Shown here one piece after another: positions 9,519 through 17,083 of a DNA stretch of 64,000 bases (the stretch's first letter is position 1; each line of letters begins with the position of its first letter). The notes under the pieces are model-generated. The model was not told where the DNA came from. It saw nothing but the letters and a program-made list of their open reading frames with translations, and did no database searches. Made by a program: the position numbers and the translations under genes. Origin of the DNA: Streptomyces prunicolor NBRC 13075 (GTDB taxonomy: Bacteria; Actinomycetota; Actinomycetes; Streptomycetales; Streptomycetaceae); NCBI RefSeq assembly GCF_000367365.1, contig NZ_BARF01000008.1, positions 62,001-126,000 on the forward strand. Direction: 5' to 3'.

Positions 9519-9540
9519 CGCCGTCGACCGACCTGAGTGC

Positions 9541-10350
9541 TCAGGGGCGTTCGCCGTCGGCAGGTCCGTCGGCGGACGCCCCGCGCTTCTCCTGCTTCGC
9601 CTGCTTCTTCTTGGCCTTCGCCGGGTCGGGCAGTGCGTGCGTCATGCCCGGCAGGAAGTCCGTGAACAGCTCGTGCACCTCCAGGACGAGGGGCCGCAGC
9701 ACCCGGAAGCGCGCGAGGGACACACCGCGCGCGGTGAGCCGGGCCCCGCGCTCCGCGAGCCGGTAGCTCCGCTCGCGCCCCTCGGTCCGGTCGAACACCC
9801 AATAGAGCACGAGCCCCATCTGGGAGAGCCACATCAACTCCGGGAGCACGTCCCGCAGTTCCGGCGCCACCTTGGTCTTCGCCCCGAACAGCACCTCCTT
9901 GTGGACGTCGATGGCCTGCACGCGCGCGTGCTCGCTCTCCGCGGAGAACGGGCTGAGCGGGCTGTCCGGGTCGGCCGCGTTCTTGAAGAACTGCACCGCG
10001 AACTCGTGGTACGGCCTCGCGATGTCCAGCCACACCCGCAGCACACCCGCGAGCCGCGCCTCCAGATCGGTTTCCCGGTCCAGCACCTCGCGGACCGCGA
10101 GCCGGTGTTCCTCGGCGATCCGGTCGTAGAAGCCCTGGATCAGGTGCTCCTTGCCGGCGAAGTAGTAGTACGCGTTGCCGACCGAGACGCCCGCCTCCTT
10201 GGCGATCGCCCGCATCGTCGTCTTGTCGTAGCCGTGCTCCTGGAACAGCCGCATGGCCGTCTCCAGGATGAGCGCACGGGTCTGCTCGGACTTAGCGGAC
10301 CTGGCGGGCGTACCGCCGTCCTCTTCGGGGCTGTCGTTCTTCACGGGCAC
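9541..10350 (-). CDS. TetR-family transcriptional regulator
   Basis: A 269-aa repressor-type protein. The helix-turn-helix lies at about residues 25-75 (ILETAMRLFQEHGYDKTTMR, then AGVSVGNAYYYFAGKEHL), with an all-helical ligand domain after it and a Lys/Ala-rich tail (DPAKAKKKQAKQEK). It is the last gene of a three-gene minus-strand set after a membrane protein and a DCC oxidoreductase. The twin TTGAAC palindromes upstream of that set (11302-11361) are the probable target, giving autoregulation. GTG 10350 or GTG 10344 could be the start. It converges on the MMPL gene. Confidence 0.88.
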   Translation of the reverse strand: MPVKNDSPEEDGGTPARSAKSEQTRALILETAMRLFQEHGYDKTTMRAIAKEAGVSVGNAYYYFAGKEHLIQGFYDRIAEEHRLAVREVLDRETDLEARLAGVLRVWLDIARPYHEFAVQFFKNAADPDSPLSPFSAESEHARVQAIDVHKEVLFGAKTKVAPELRDVLPELMWLSQMGLVLYWVFDRTEGRERSYRLAERGARLTARGVSLARFRVLRPLVLEVHELFTDFLPGMTHALPDPAKAKKKQAKQEKRGASADGPADGERP

Positions 10351-10361
10351 GGAGACAGAGC

Positions 10362-10883
10362 CTATCCAGTGGCGCAGGAGCCGCCCGCGCAGCCCGGTCC
10401 GGTGTACGACCAGCCGTTGCTCGGGTCGTACGTCCACCCGTCCCGCTGCCGGTACACACCGCCGCCCCAGCGCCCCGGGCCCCACTGCGCCCCGCGCCAC
10501 TTGGCGGCGGCGAGCACGGCGCCCTTGGCGATCCTGGCCCCGGCCGGGGTGCTCAACCGGTGGGCCAGCGGCCGGTGTTCGCGCAGCGCCCACAGGGTGA
10601 CGATCCAGGCGGCGGCGCCCTGGTAGACCTGCCCGGAGTCGCCGACGACGGTGATCTCGTCGAGGGTGGCGCGATGGTCGAGCCCGGGAAAGCGCCGCCG
10701 GGCCTCTTCGGAGGACGCCGGTACCAGCTCCAGGGGCACCAGCTGCGACTGCCGTACGAGCCAGTCGCGCAGGAAGGTGCACAGGGAGCAGTCGGCGTCG
10801 TAGAGGACGGTGAGCCCGTGGACCGGGACGCGCTGGGCGTCCCGGTCCTGGGTCCCGCCGACGGCCGGGGCCACCCCCGTCAC
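10362..10883 (-). CDS. Thiol-disulfide oxidoreductase of the DCC family (DUF393)
   Basis: A 173-aa protein carrying the family signature LTVLYDADCSLCTFLRDWL near residue 30. The two cysteines of DxxCxxC sit in a thioredoxin-like strand-helix context, followed by the usual RFPGLD and WIVTLWALREHRPLAHRL segments. The last ~45 residues are Trp/Gly/Tyr-rich (WGPGRWGGGVYRQRDGWTYD) with a CAGGSCATG tail holding two extra cysteines, probably a surface or metal-related appendix. The GTG start at 10883 overlaps the upstream membrane-protein stop (GTGA), so translation is coupled; GTG 10874 is an alternative. The redox partner is unknown. Confidence 0.8.
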   Translation of the reverse strand: MTGVAPAVGGTQDRDAQRVPVHGLTVLYDADCSLCTFLRDWLVRQSQLVPLELVPASSEEARRRFPGLDHRATLDEITVVGDSGQVYQGAAAWIVTLWALREHRPLAHRLSTPAGARIAKGAVLAAAKWRGAQWGPGRWGGGVYRQRDGWTYDPSNGWSYTGPGCAGGSCATG

Positions 10884-11287
10884 GCCCCGGCCGTCGGCGG
10901 AACCCAGCCCTGCGGCCCGACCGGCGGCACCTGCTCGTGCTCCAGCACGCCACGCCGGCGGATCTTGTTCAGCACGAACACGTTCCCCAGGTGCATCACC
11001 CCGAGCACCAGCAGCACCACGCCCACCTTCGTCGACAGGGCCTCGAAGATGCCCCGGGTGTCCTCGATGGTGGCGTCGCCGCTGAGGTACAGGGCGACGA
11101 ACCCGAGGTTGACGAGGTAGAAGCCCACTACTAGGAGGTGGTTCACGGCCTCCGCGAGTTTTTCGTTCCCCCGGAGGACGTCGGCGAGGAAGATCCGCCC
11201 GTTGCGGCTGAGCGTACGGGCCACCCAGATGGTGAGCCCGATGCTGACGACCAGGTAGATGACGTAGGCGATGACCGTGCGGTCCAT
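10880..11287 (-). CDS. Small integral membrane protein, function unknown
   Basis: A 135-aa protein with three hydrophobic helices (AYVIYLVVSIGLTIWVA, LLVVGFYLVNLGFVALYL, VGVVLLVLGVMHLGNVFVL) and a C-terminal cytoplasmic tail (RRRGVLEHEQVPP). I do not recognise a named function. It is the first gene of the operon that continues with the DCC oxidoreductase and TetR genes. Its ATG at 11287 lies 14 bp from the nearer TTGAAC palindrome, so a repressor bound there would block it directly. The conserved neighbourhood suggests a small membrane redox or lipid-stress unit. Confidence 0.75.
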   Translation of the reverse strand: MDRTVIAYVIYLVVSIGLTIWVARTLSRNGRIFLADVLRGNEKLAEAVNHLLVVGFYLVNLGFVALYLSGDATIEDTRGIFEALSTKVGVVLLVLGVMHLGNVFVLNKIRRRGVLEHEQVPPVGPQGWVPPTAGA

Positions 11288-11301
11288 ACGCCTCCCCCTT
11301 C

Positions 11302-11361
11302 TTGAACACGTTCAAAAGTGCTGACAGGAAGAACTGTAGGAGCATTTTTGAACGTGTTCAA
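11302..11361. promoter_or_regulatory. Twin TetR-type operators TTGAACRYGTTCAA
   Basis: Two perfect 14-bp palindromes, TTGAACACGTTCAA at 11302-11315 and TTGAACGTGTTCAA at 11348-11361, differ only in the central dinucleotide and have centres 46 bp apart. They lie just upstream of the membrane-protein/DCC/TetR operon and 23 bp beyond the stop of the VOC gene. The symmetry and half-site length fit a dimeric TetR regulator. The TetR gene at 9541-10350 in the same operon is the obvious candidate. Confidence 0.75.
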
Positions 11362-11383
11362 CTTGCTTGCGCTGGGACCTGCG

Positions 11384-11794
11384 TCACACCCGCCGCGCCA
11401 GCTCCGGCCGCTTCGAGTAGTCCGTGAACCCGATGACGTTGCCCCAGGGGTCGGCGATCTCGACGGTCCACCCGGTGGCCACGGAGAACGGCGCGTCGAG
11501 GAGGGGGATCCCGGCGGTGGTGAGGCGCTGGGCCGCCTTCCGCGCGTCCGGGACCTCCAGCCACACGCGGGGTGAGGGCCACGGGGGTGGTCTGTGTCCG
11601 AGCCCGTCCTCCTGTCGCAGGAGAACTCCGGGCGTCTCGCCCCCGACCTTCAGAATCGCGATCCCGGCCTCGTCGAGCCGGAACCCGACGGTGAACCCGG
11701 CACGTTCATAGAAGGGGACGGCCTCGGCGAGGTCCCCGACGGGGAGGAGGAGATTGTCGAAGCCGAGCAGTTCGTACGACTCTTCATCTGACAT
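11384..11794 (-). CDS. VOC-superfamily protein (glyoxalase/bleomycin-resistance type)
   Basis: A 136-aa protein with the paired beta-alpha-beta-beta-beta modules of the vicinal oxygen chelate fold. The first module starts LLGFDNLLLPVGDLAEAVPF and contains YERAGFTVGFRLD. The second starts PRVWLEVPDARKAAQRL and ends VEIADPWGNVIGFTDY, with the family's metal-site Glu in VEIADPWGN. It may be a dioxygenase, isomerase or ligand-binding resistance protein; the sequence does not discriminate. It stands alone on the minus strand, upstream of the twin-operator region. Confidence 0.82.
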   Translation of the reverse strand: MSDEESYELLGFDNLLLPVGDLAEAVPFYERAGFTVGFRLDEAGIAILKVGGETPGVLLRQEDGLGHRPPPWPSPRVWLEVPDARKAAQRLTTAGIPLLDAPFSVATGWTVEIADPWGNVIGFTDYSKRPELARRV

Positions 11795-11874
11795 GCCGTC
11801 AGGTTAGAGCGATGATCGGCGCAGGCCCGGGATTGCCCGACGATCCTGAGCCGGTTGTGAGCCGAGCGGCGAGA

Positions 11875-12483
11875 TCAGTCGTTCTTGGGCTGACCGGTCT
11901 TGAGGATCTCCGCCACGTCGAGGGTGACTTCGGCGCCGATGGACTTGGGCAGGGTGACCACTTCGCCGGGGGAGTGCGGGCGGTGGCTCTCGTAGTCGTC
12001 CCCCGTGGGGTTGGTCAGGACGTGGAGGCGCTGATGCTTGCGGTCGATGATCACGTAAACCGGAATCTTGGCGGCGGCGTACGCCTTCACCTTGTCTCGC
12101 AGGTCGGTCCGATAGTTGCTGGAGGTGACCTCCAGGACCAGGCGGAAGCAGACGGGGTCGTAGCAGTTGTTCTCGACGTAGTGATCCCGGTAGTCGGCGT
12201 CGACCACCAGAAGGTCGGGGATCGCGTAGTCCTCGGTCCCGGTCGGTAGCCAGGGGCCAACGCCTTGGAGCACCTTCGACTCCGTCCCGTGTAGGCCGGA
12301 AGCCACGAAGGGCAGCATGAGATCGGTCAAGACTTCGGCGTGCGGGCCGTCCGGCGGCGGGGACACGATGATCTGGCCTCCGATGATCTCGACGCGGTAG
12401 CCCGGGAGGCGATCCATGATTCGGTTCGCCTCCGCGATCAACGGACGGTCCTCATGCGGCCGCTCGACAGCTGCTGCGGACAT
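11875..12483 (-). CDS. Uma2-family endonuclease-like protein (DUF820)
   Basis: A 202-aa protein of the PD-(D/E)xK-fold Uma2/DUF820 family. Recognisable segments are YRVEIIGGQIIVSPPPDGPH, AIPDLLVVD and FRLVLEVTSSNYRTDLRDKV; the Asp of the P-D strand and the E..(S)..K set form the nuclease-like site. A hydrophobic strand IPVYVIIDRKHQRLHV follows. ATG 12483 has an excellent AGGAGG ribosome-binding site 6 nt upstream, so an upstream extension is rejected. Streptomyces carries many paralogues whose biological role is not established. It is the last gene before the sdh terminator region. Confidence 0.83.
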   Translation of the reverse strand: MSAAAVERPHEDRPLIAEANRIMDRLPGYRVEIIGGQIIVSPPPDGPHAEVLTDLMLPFVASGLHGTESKVLQGVGPWLPTGTEDYAIPDLLVVDADYRDHYVENNCYDPVCFRLVLEVTSSNYRTDLRDKVKAYAAAKIPVYVIIDRKHQRLHVLTNPTGDDYESHRPHSPGEVVTLPKSIGAEVTLDVAEILKTGQPKND

Positions 12484-12588
12484 CAGGTGCCTCCTGTGGG
12501 CTGGTGTCGAGAGCATCATCGTAGGCCGGACAGTGCCGGTATGTCCTTGACGATCACGTCCACCCAAACGGGTTGCCGCACGTCGGAA

Positions 12589-12616
12589 GGCCCCGCTCCC
12601 AACCAGAAACGGGGCC
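12589..12616 (-). terminator. Probable terminator hairpin after sdhB
   Basis: A 7-bp G/C stem (12589-12595 with 12610-12616) with a 14-nt loop lies 24 bp beyond the sdhB stop in the minus direction and is followed by TTCC. No long U-tract is present, as is usual in this GC class. It plausibly ends the sdhCDAB transcript. Confidence 0.5.
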
Positions 12617-12640
12617 CTCACAGTCGTATCGCAAAGAACG

Positions 12641-13420
12641 TCAGAACCGCCGGGTGATCAGCGCCCGCTTCACTTCCTGGATCGCCTTCGTGACCTCGAT
12701 GCCTCGCGGGCACGCGTCCGTGCAGTTGAAGGTCGTGCGGCAACGCCACACGCCGTCGCGGTCGTTGAGGATCTCCAGGCGCTGCTCGCCCGCCTCGTCG
12801 CGTGAGTCGAAGATGAAGCGGTGGGCGTTGACGATGGCGGCCGGGCCGAAGTACTGGCCGTCGTTCCAGAAGACCGGGCAGGACGACGTGCAGGCGGCGC
12901 AGAGGATGCACTTCGTTGTGTCGTCGAAGCGCTCGCGGTCCTCGGCCGTCTGGAGACGCTCGCGCGTCGGCTCGTTCGTGTCCTTCGTGATGAGGAACGG
13001 CATCACGTCGCGGTACGCCTGGAAGAACGGGTCCATGTCGACGACCAGGTCCTTCAGGACCGTCAGACCCTTGATCGGCTCGACCGTGATCGGCTTCTCG
13101 GGGTTGAGGTCCTTGATCAGGGTCTTGCAGGCGAGACGGTTCTTGCCGTTGATCCGCATCGCGTCCGAGCCGCAGATGCCGTGGGCGCAGGAACGGCGGA
13201 ACGTGAGCGTGCCGTCCAGGTCCCACTTGATCTTGTGGAGGCCGTCGAGGACGCGCTCCTTCGGGTCGATCTCCATCTGGAAGTCTTCCCAGACCGCTTC
13301 CGCCGAGACCTCGGAGTTGAAGCGGCGGATCCGGAAGGTGACCGTGATGTACGGGGAGTCGGCGAAGCCGGGCTCGGGCTGGCCGGCCGCTTCCGCCTTG
13401 TCCAGAACAGGGGTAGCCAT
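12641..13420 (-). CDS. sdhB: Succinate dehydrogenase iron-sulfur subunit
   Basis: A 259-aa subunit that carries electrons from SdhA flavin to the membrane anchor. All three cluster motifs are visible: [2Fe-2S] CAHGICGSDAMRINGKNRLAC, split here as CAHGICGSD with the downstream Cys in RLAC; [4Fe-4S] CILCAACTSSCP; and [3Fe-4S] CRTTFNCTDACPRGIEV, each near the expected position for the ~250-aa family. The start overlaps the sdhA stop region by 1 bp at 13420, showing coupling. It is the final gene of the sdhC-sdhD-sdhA-sdhB operon. Confidence 0.97.
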   Translation of the reverse strand: MATPVLDKAEAAGQPEPGFADSPYITVTFRIRRFNSEVSAEAVWEDFQMEIDPKERVLDGLHKIKWDLDGTLTFRRSCAHGICGSDAMRINGKNRLACKTLIKDLNPEKPITVEPIKGLTVLKDLVVDMDPFFQAYRDVMPFLITKDTNEPTRERLQTAEDRERFDDTTKCILCAACTSSCPVFWNDGQYFGPAAIVNAHRFIFDSRDEAGEQRLEILNDRDGVWRCRTTFNCTDACPRGIEVTKAIQEVKRALITRRF

Positions 13421-15174
13421 CAGTACTTACGCTCCATCGGCTGGTAGCGGGTCTGGACGACCGGCTTGTAGTCGAGACGGATGGACTCGGTGCCGTCGTC
13501 GCCGACCTCGCGGTACGCCATGGTGTGGCGCATGAAGTTGACGTCGTCGCGGTTGGGGTAGTCCTCGCGGTAGTGACCGCCGCGGGACTCCTTGCGGGCG
13601 AGCGCGGAGACAGCCATGACCTCGGCGAGGTCCAGGAGGTTGCCGAGCTCGATCGCTTCCAGCAGGTCCGTGTTGAAACGGCGGCCCTTGTCCTGGATCG
13701 AGACGTTGCGGTAGCGCTCGCGCAGCTCCGCGATCTTCTCGACCGCCGTCTTGATCGTCTGCTCGGTGCGGAACACCATGACGTTGGCGTCCATGCACTC
13801 CTGCAGCTCGCGGCGGATGACCGCCACGCGCTCGGTGCCCGTGGAGTTGCGCAGGTGCTCGACCTGGTCGATGACCTGCTGCGCCGGGTCCTCGGGCAGC
13901 TCGACGTACGACGCCTTCTGGCTGTACTCCGCCGCCGCGATGCCCGCCCGGCGCCCGAACACGTTGATGTCCAGGAGCGAGTTGGTGCCGAGACGGTTCG
14001 CGCCGTGCACCGACACGCAGGCGACCTCGCCGGCCGCGTACAGGCCCGGGACGACCGTGGTGTTGTCGGTGAGGACCTCACCCTGGACGTTCGTCGGGAT
14101 GCCGCCCATCGCGTAGTGCGCGGTGGGCTGGATCGGGATCGGGTCCGTGTACGGCTCGATACCGAGGTACGTGCGCGCGAACTCCGTGATGTCGGGCAGC
14201 TTGGCGTCGAGCTGCTCCGGCGGGAGGTGCGTGAGGTCGAGGTAGACGTGGTCGCCCTCGGGACCGCAGCCGCGGCCCTCACGGATCTCCGTGTAGATGG
14301 AGCGGGACACGACGTCTCGCGACGCCAGGTCCTTCATGACCGGCGCGTACTTCTCCATGAAGCGCTCGCCGTCCTTGTTGCGGAGGATGCCGCCCTCACC
14401 GCGGGCGCCCTCCGTCAGCAGGATGCCCATGCGCCAGATGCCGGTCGGGTGGAACTGGAAGAACTCCATGTCCTCCAGCGGCAGCCCGCGCCGGTACACG
14501 GCGGCCTGGCCGTCACCGGTCAGGGTGTGCGCGTTCGACGTCACCTTGAAGAACTTGCCGCAGCCACCGGACGCGTAGATCACGGCCTTCGCCTGGAAGA
14601 CGTGGATCTCGCCGGTCGCCAGCTCGTACGCGACCACGCCCACCGACGTCTTCACGCCGTCGACGTCGGCGATCAGCTGGTCGAGGACGTAGAACTCGTT
14701 GAAGAACTCCACGCCCTCCTTCACGCAGTTCTGGTACAGCGTCTGGAGGATCATGTGGCCGGTGCGGTCGGCCGCGTAGCAGGAGCGGCGGACCGGGGCC
14801 TCGCCGTGGTTACGGCTGTGACCGCCGAAACGGCGCTGGTCGATCGTGCCGTTCGGCGTGCGGTTGAACGGCAGGCCCATCTTCTCCAGGTCGAGGACCG
14901 AGTCGATGGCCTCCTTCGCCAGGATCTCGGCGGCGTCCTGGTCGACCAGGTAGTCACCGCCCTTGATCGTGTCGAAGGTGTGCCACTCCCAGTTGTCCTC
15001 CTCCACGTTGGCGAGCGCGGCGGCCATACCGCCCTGCGCCGCGCCCGTGTGGGAGCGGGTGGGGTAGAGCTTCGTCAGTACCGCGGTGCGGCTGCGCTTC
15101 GTCGACTCGATCGCGGCGCGCATACCGGCGCCGCCGGCGCCGACGATGACGGTGTCGTATTTGTGGATCTTCAT
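13420..15174 (-). CDS. sdhA: Succinate dehydrogenase flavoprotein subunit
   Basis: A 584-aa FAD-dependent subunit oxidising succinate to fumarate. The Rossmann motif is [15 protein letters not shown] at residues 9-23. The covalent-FAD histidine lies in [15 protein letters not shown] near residue 44. The active site has QFHPTGIW and the [11 protein letters not shown] arginine loop. The C-terminal segment contains [15 protein letters not shown] and RHTMAY. Length and motif order match the family. It follows sdhD with a 30-nt gap. Confidence 0.98.
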   Translation of the reverse strand: MKIHKYDTVIVGAGGAGMRAAIESTKRSRTAVLTKLYPTRSHTGAAQGGMAAALANVEEDNWEWHTFDTIKGGDYLVDQDAAEILAKEAIDSVLDLEKMGLPFNRTPNGTIDQRRFGGHSRNHGEAPVRRSCYAADRTGHMILQTLYQNCVKEGVEFFNEFYVLDQLIADVDGVKTSVGVVAYELATGEIHVFQAKAVIYASGGCGKFFKVTSNAHTLTGDGQAAVYRRGLPLEDMEFFQFHPTGIWRMGILLTEGARGEGGILRNKDGERFMEKYAPVMKDLASRDVVSRSIYTEIREGRGCGPEGDHVYLDLTHLPPEQLDAKLPDITEFARTYLGIEPYTDPIPIQPTAHYAMGGIPTNVQGEVLTDNTTVVPGLYAAGEVACVSVHGANRLGTNSLLDINVFGRRAGIAAAEYSQKASYVELPEDPAQQVIDQVEHLRNSTGTERVAVIRRELQECMDANVMVFRTEQTIKTAVEKIAELRERYRNVSIQDKGRRFNTDLLEAIELGNLLDLAEVMAVSALARKESRGGHYREDYPNRDDVNFMRHTMAYREVGDDGTESIRLDYKPVVQTRYQPMERKY

Positions 15175-15204
15175 CAGAATTCCTCAGTCCCTCAGCCCGG
15201 TGGC

Positions 15205-15687
15205 CTAGCGGATGTTCGGGTCGAAGGTGAAGATCACCAGCGTGCCCAGCAGGATGGTGAACACCGTGGCGGTGTAGAGCAGGCCCTTGAGCCACAGCCG
15301 GGTGTTCGCGCGCTCCGCGTAGTCGTTGATGACCGTGCGCAGGCCGTTGGCGCCGTGCAGCATCGCCAGCCAGAGCATCAGCAGGTCCCAGACCTGCCAG
15401 AACGGCGAGGCCCAGCGGCCCGCCACGAAGGCGAAGCCGATCTTGGAGACACCGCCGTCCAGCACGAGCTGGATCAGCAGGTGGCCGAGGACCAGGACGA
15501 CCAGCACGACACCGGACAGGCGCATGAAGAGCCAGCCGTACATCTCGAAGTTGCCCCGGGTCGACTTCGGGGTCTTCTTGGTGCGCTTGCGGGGGGCCTC
15601 GATGAGGGGCGCGGGGTTGTCCACGGTGTAGACGGACGCGCTCTCCACGGGGCCGATGCCCGACGCTGCGGTTTCAGTCGTAGACAT
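15205..15687 (-). CDS. sdhD: Succinate dehydrogenase hydrophobic membrane anchor subunit
   Basis: A 160-aa membrane subunit with three predicted helices (FMRLSGVVLVVLVLGHLLIQ, VWDLLMLWLAMLHGANGLR, LLYTATVFTILLGTLVIFTF). The histidines in LGHLL and LHGANGLR are candidates for heme b and quinone-site coordination. It has a ~50-residue hydrophilic N-terminal tail rich in Pro/Lys (PRKRTKKTPKSTRG). ATG 15687 begins the protein 5 nt after the sdhC stop. With SdhC it anchors SdhAB and passes electrons to menaquinone. Confidence 0.93.
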   Translation of the reverse strand: MSTTETAASGIGPVESASVYTVDNPAPLIEAPRKRTKKTPKSTRGNFEMYGWLFMRLSGVVLVVLVLGHLLIQLVLDGGVSKIGFAFVAGRWASPFWQVWDLLMLWLAMLHGANGLRTVINDYAERANTRLWLKGLLYTATVFTILLGTLVIFTFDPNIR

Positions 15688-15692
15688 CTGTG

Positions 15693-16073
15693 TCAGCTCC
15701 CGAAGAGAACACGAGCGGCGTGGCCGAGTACGGGGTAGATCGCCCCGATCATCAGCACCAGCCACAGGCCGACGACGGACCAGAGCAGCTGCTTCTGGTA
15801 GCGCGGGCCCTTCGACCAGAAGTCGACGGCGATGACGCGCAGGCCGTTGAGGGCGTGGAAGAGGATCGCGGCGACGAGGCCGTACTCCAGCAGTGCCACG
15901 ATCGGCGTCTTGTAGGTGGCTACGACCTTGTCGTAGTCCTCGGGGGAGACACGCACAAGAGCGGTGTCCAGCACGTGTACGAACAGGAAGAAGAAGATGA
16001 GGACGCCGGTGACTCGATGAGCCACCCAGGACCACATTCCTTCCCGGCCGCGGTACAGCGTTCCAGCCGGCAC
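15693..16073 (-). CDS. sdhC: Succinate dehydrogenase cytochrome b556 subunit
   Basis: A 126-aa membrane subunit with three helices. The signature is SWVAHRVTGVLIFFFLFVHV near the N-terminus, followed by HALNGLRVIAVDF; the His residues in FVHV and FHALNG are likely heme ligands. GTG 16073 is preferred over upstream in-frame codons because GGAGGG sits 8 nt upstream and the length then matches the family. It is the first gene of the sdh operon, so its promoter must lie in 16074-16280. Confidence 0.93.
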   Translation of the reverse strand: MPAGTLYRGREGMWSWVAHRVTGVLIFFFLFVHVLDTALVRVSPEDYDKVVATYKTPIVALLEYGLVAAILFHALNGLRVIAVDFWSKGPRYQKQLLWSVVGLWLVLMIGAIYPVLGHAARVLFGS

Positions 16074-16282
16074 GGAAGAACCCTCCGGGAGCGGGGATTT
16101 AGGGCCGCGCCGGCTTCTCTGTCGGTCGGGCCCGGCCGGGTACGGTCCTCCGGCCCTCAGCATCGTATCCAGCCGTTGATGTGGGTCTTACGGCGGGCCT
16201 GCTGGTGTGATCAAAATGGCACCCAAAGGGGTACGGACGGGCTAGTTTCGGGCGGCTAATGGGTCGGGGGTTCGTCTGTTTT

Positions 16283-16363
16283 GCCGGGTGCGGGTCCGTT
16301 GTGGCTGGTCGCGCCCCGCGGCGGAGCCGCAAATGTCACAGCCCCGCGCCCCTAAAAGAAAGA
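16283..16363. repeat. Dispersed Streptomyces-type intergenic GC element
   Basis: The stretch contains GTGCGGGTCCGTTGTGGCTG and GCCCCGCGCCCCTAAAAGA segments that I recognise, from memory, as the frequent Streptomyces intergenic element whose usual form reads GGGGCGCGGGGAACTGCGCG on the other strand. Here the middle is altered by a GCGGCGGAGCCGC hairpin insert. It lies between the sdh promoter region and the OHCU-decarboxylase-like gene, whose last codons and stop run into it. Genome-wide copy number cannot be checked here. Confidence 0.55.
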
Positions 16364-16917
16364 ACCCCCAGCAGTCGTCCCCTTGCCAGGCGCCGGAGTT
16401 CCTCTGCGACAACCACCCGTTCCTCCTCCGGGTCGTTCGTCAAGCGGGATCGGATGCCTGCCAGTACGTGGTCGAGGACCTCGTCCGGGGCAATTCCGTC
16501 CGGGCAGATGACGAACACGTGGCCGAACCTCGCCTCGTATGCCGCGTGGGCCGCGTCGAGAGCCATGTGGGCGGCCTCGTACGTGTCGTCCGGCAGGACC
16601 GGCAGCGACTCGCCCGCCAAGGCCTCCGCCAGGTCGCCCGGCGTCAGGTCGTACGCCGCCTCGTCGGATGCGGCGAGTAGGGAGTCGACGTCGGGGTAGG
16701 GGCGGTGGTCGGTGAGGCGGCGGGACCAGTGGAGGCTGTGGAGGCAGGCGAGGAGGGTGTGGCTGGCGTCGTCGGGGGACGCGGCGTTGAACCCCGCCAG
16801 CGAATGCGGGTACCGCGACGTCCGGGACTGCTCGGGCAGCGCCGGTATGGCCACTCGGCCGGGAAGGTCGGGGAGCTGGGGAAGGCGGGGCGCAGGCAGT
16901 GTGGATCCTCGCGTCAC
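16336..16917 (-). CDS. OHCU-decarboxylase-like protein (UraD family, divergent)
   Basis: A 193-aa helical protein resembling 2-oxo-4-hydroxy-4-carboxy-5-ureidoimidazoline decarboxylase, the last step of urate to allantoin. The family patterns GFNAASPDDA near the N-terminus, YEARFGHVFVI and RLTNDPEEERVVVAEELRRLARGRL are clear. The usual His-Pro active-site dipeptide after the DL.EAL helix is not visible (AGESLPVLP there), so activity is doubtful. Its C-terminal LGVLSFRGAGL and stop are encoded by a dispersed intergenic repeat. No other purine-degradation genes are near. The GTG start at 16917 has no clear ribosome-binding site and may be too far upstream. Confidence 0.72.
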   Translation of the reverse strand: MTRGSTLPAPRLPQLPDLPGRVAIPALPEQSRTSRYPHSLAGFNAASPDDASHTLLACLHSLHWSRRLTDHRPYPDVDSLLAASDEAAYDLTPGDLAEALAGESLPVLPDDTYEAAHMALDAAHAAYEARFGHVFVICPDGIAPDEVLDHVLAGIRSRLTNDPEEERVVVAEELRRLARGRLLGVLSFRGAGL

Positions 16918-17083
16918 GGAACGGTGCGGCAGGGGATGCGGAGATGAAGAGTGAGAAGTGCGTCACCACGTTATCGGGAGTGGTCATGAGGTGTCCGACG
17001 GATGCCCGAATTTCACCCGGAAGGGAGAGTTTCGGAACGCGTGGTGGACACCCGCGATCCGCCCGGGGCCGTAGGTTGGCGCC

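Noticed and set aside
12338..12660. A plus-strand gene opposite the Uma2 start and sdhB end
   Set aside because: It has no domain or ribosome-binding site, and the opposite strand carries well-supported genes and a terminator.
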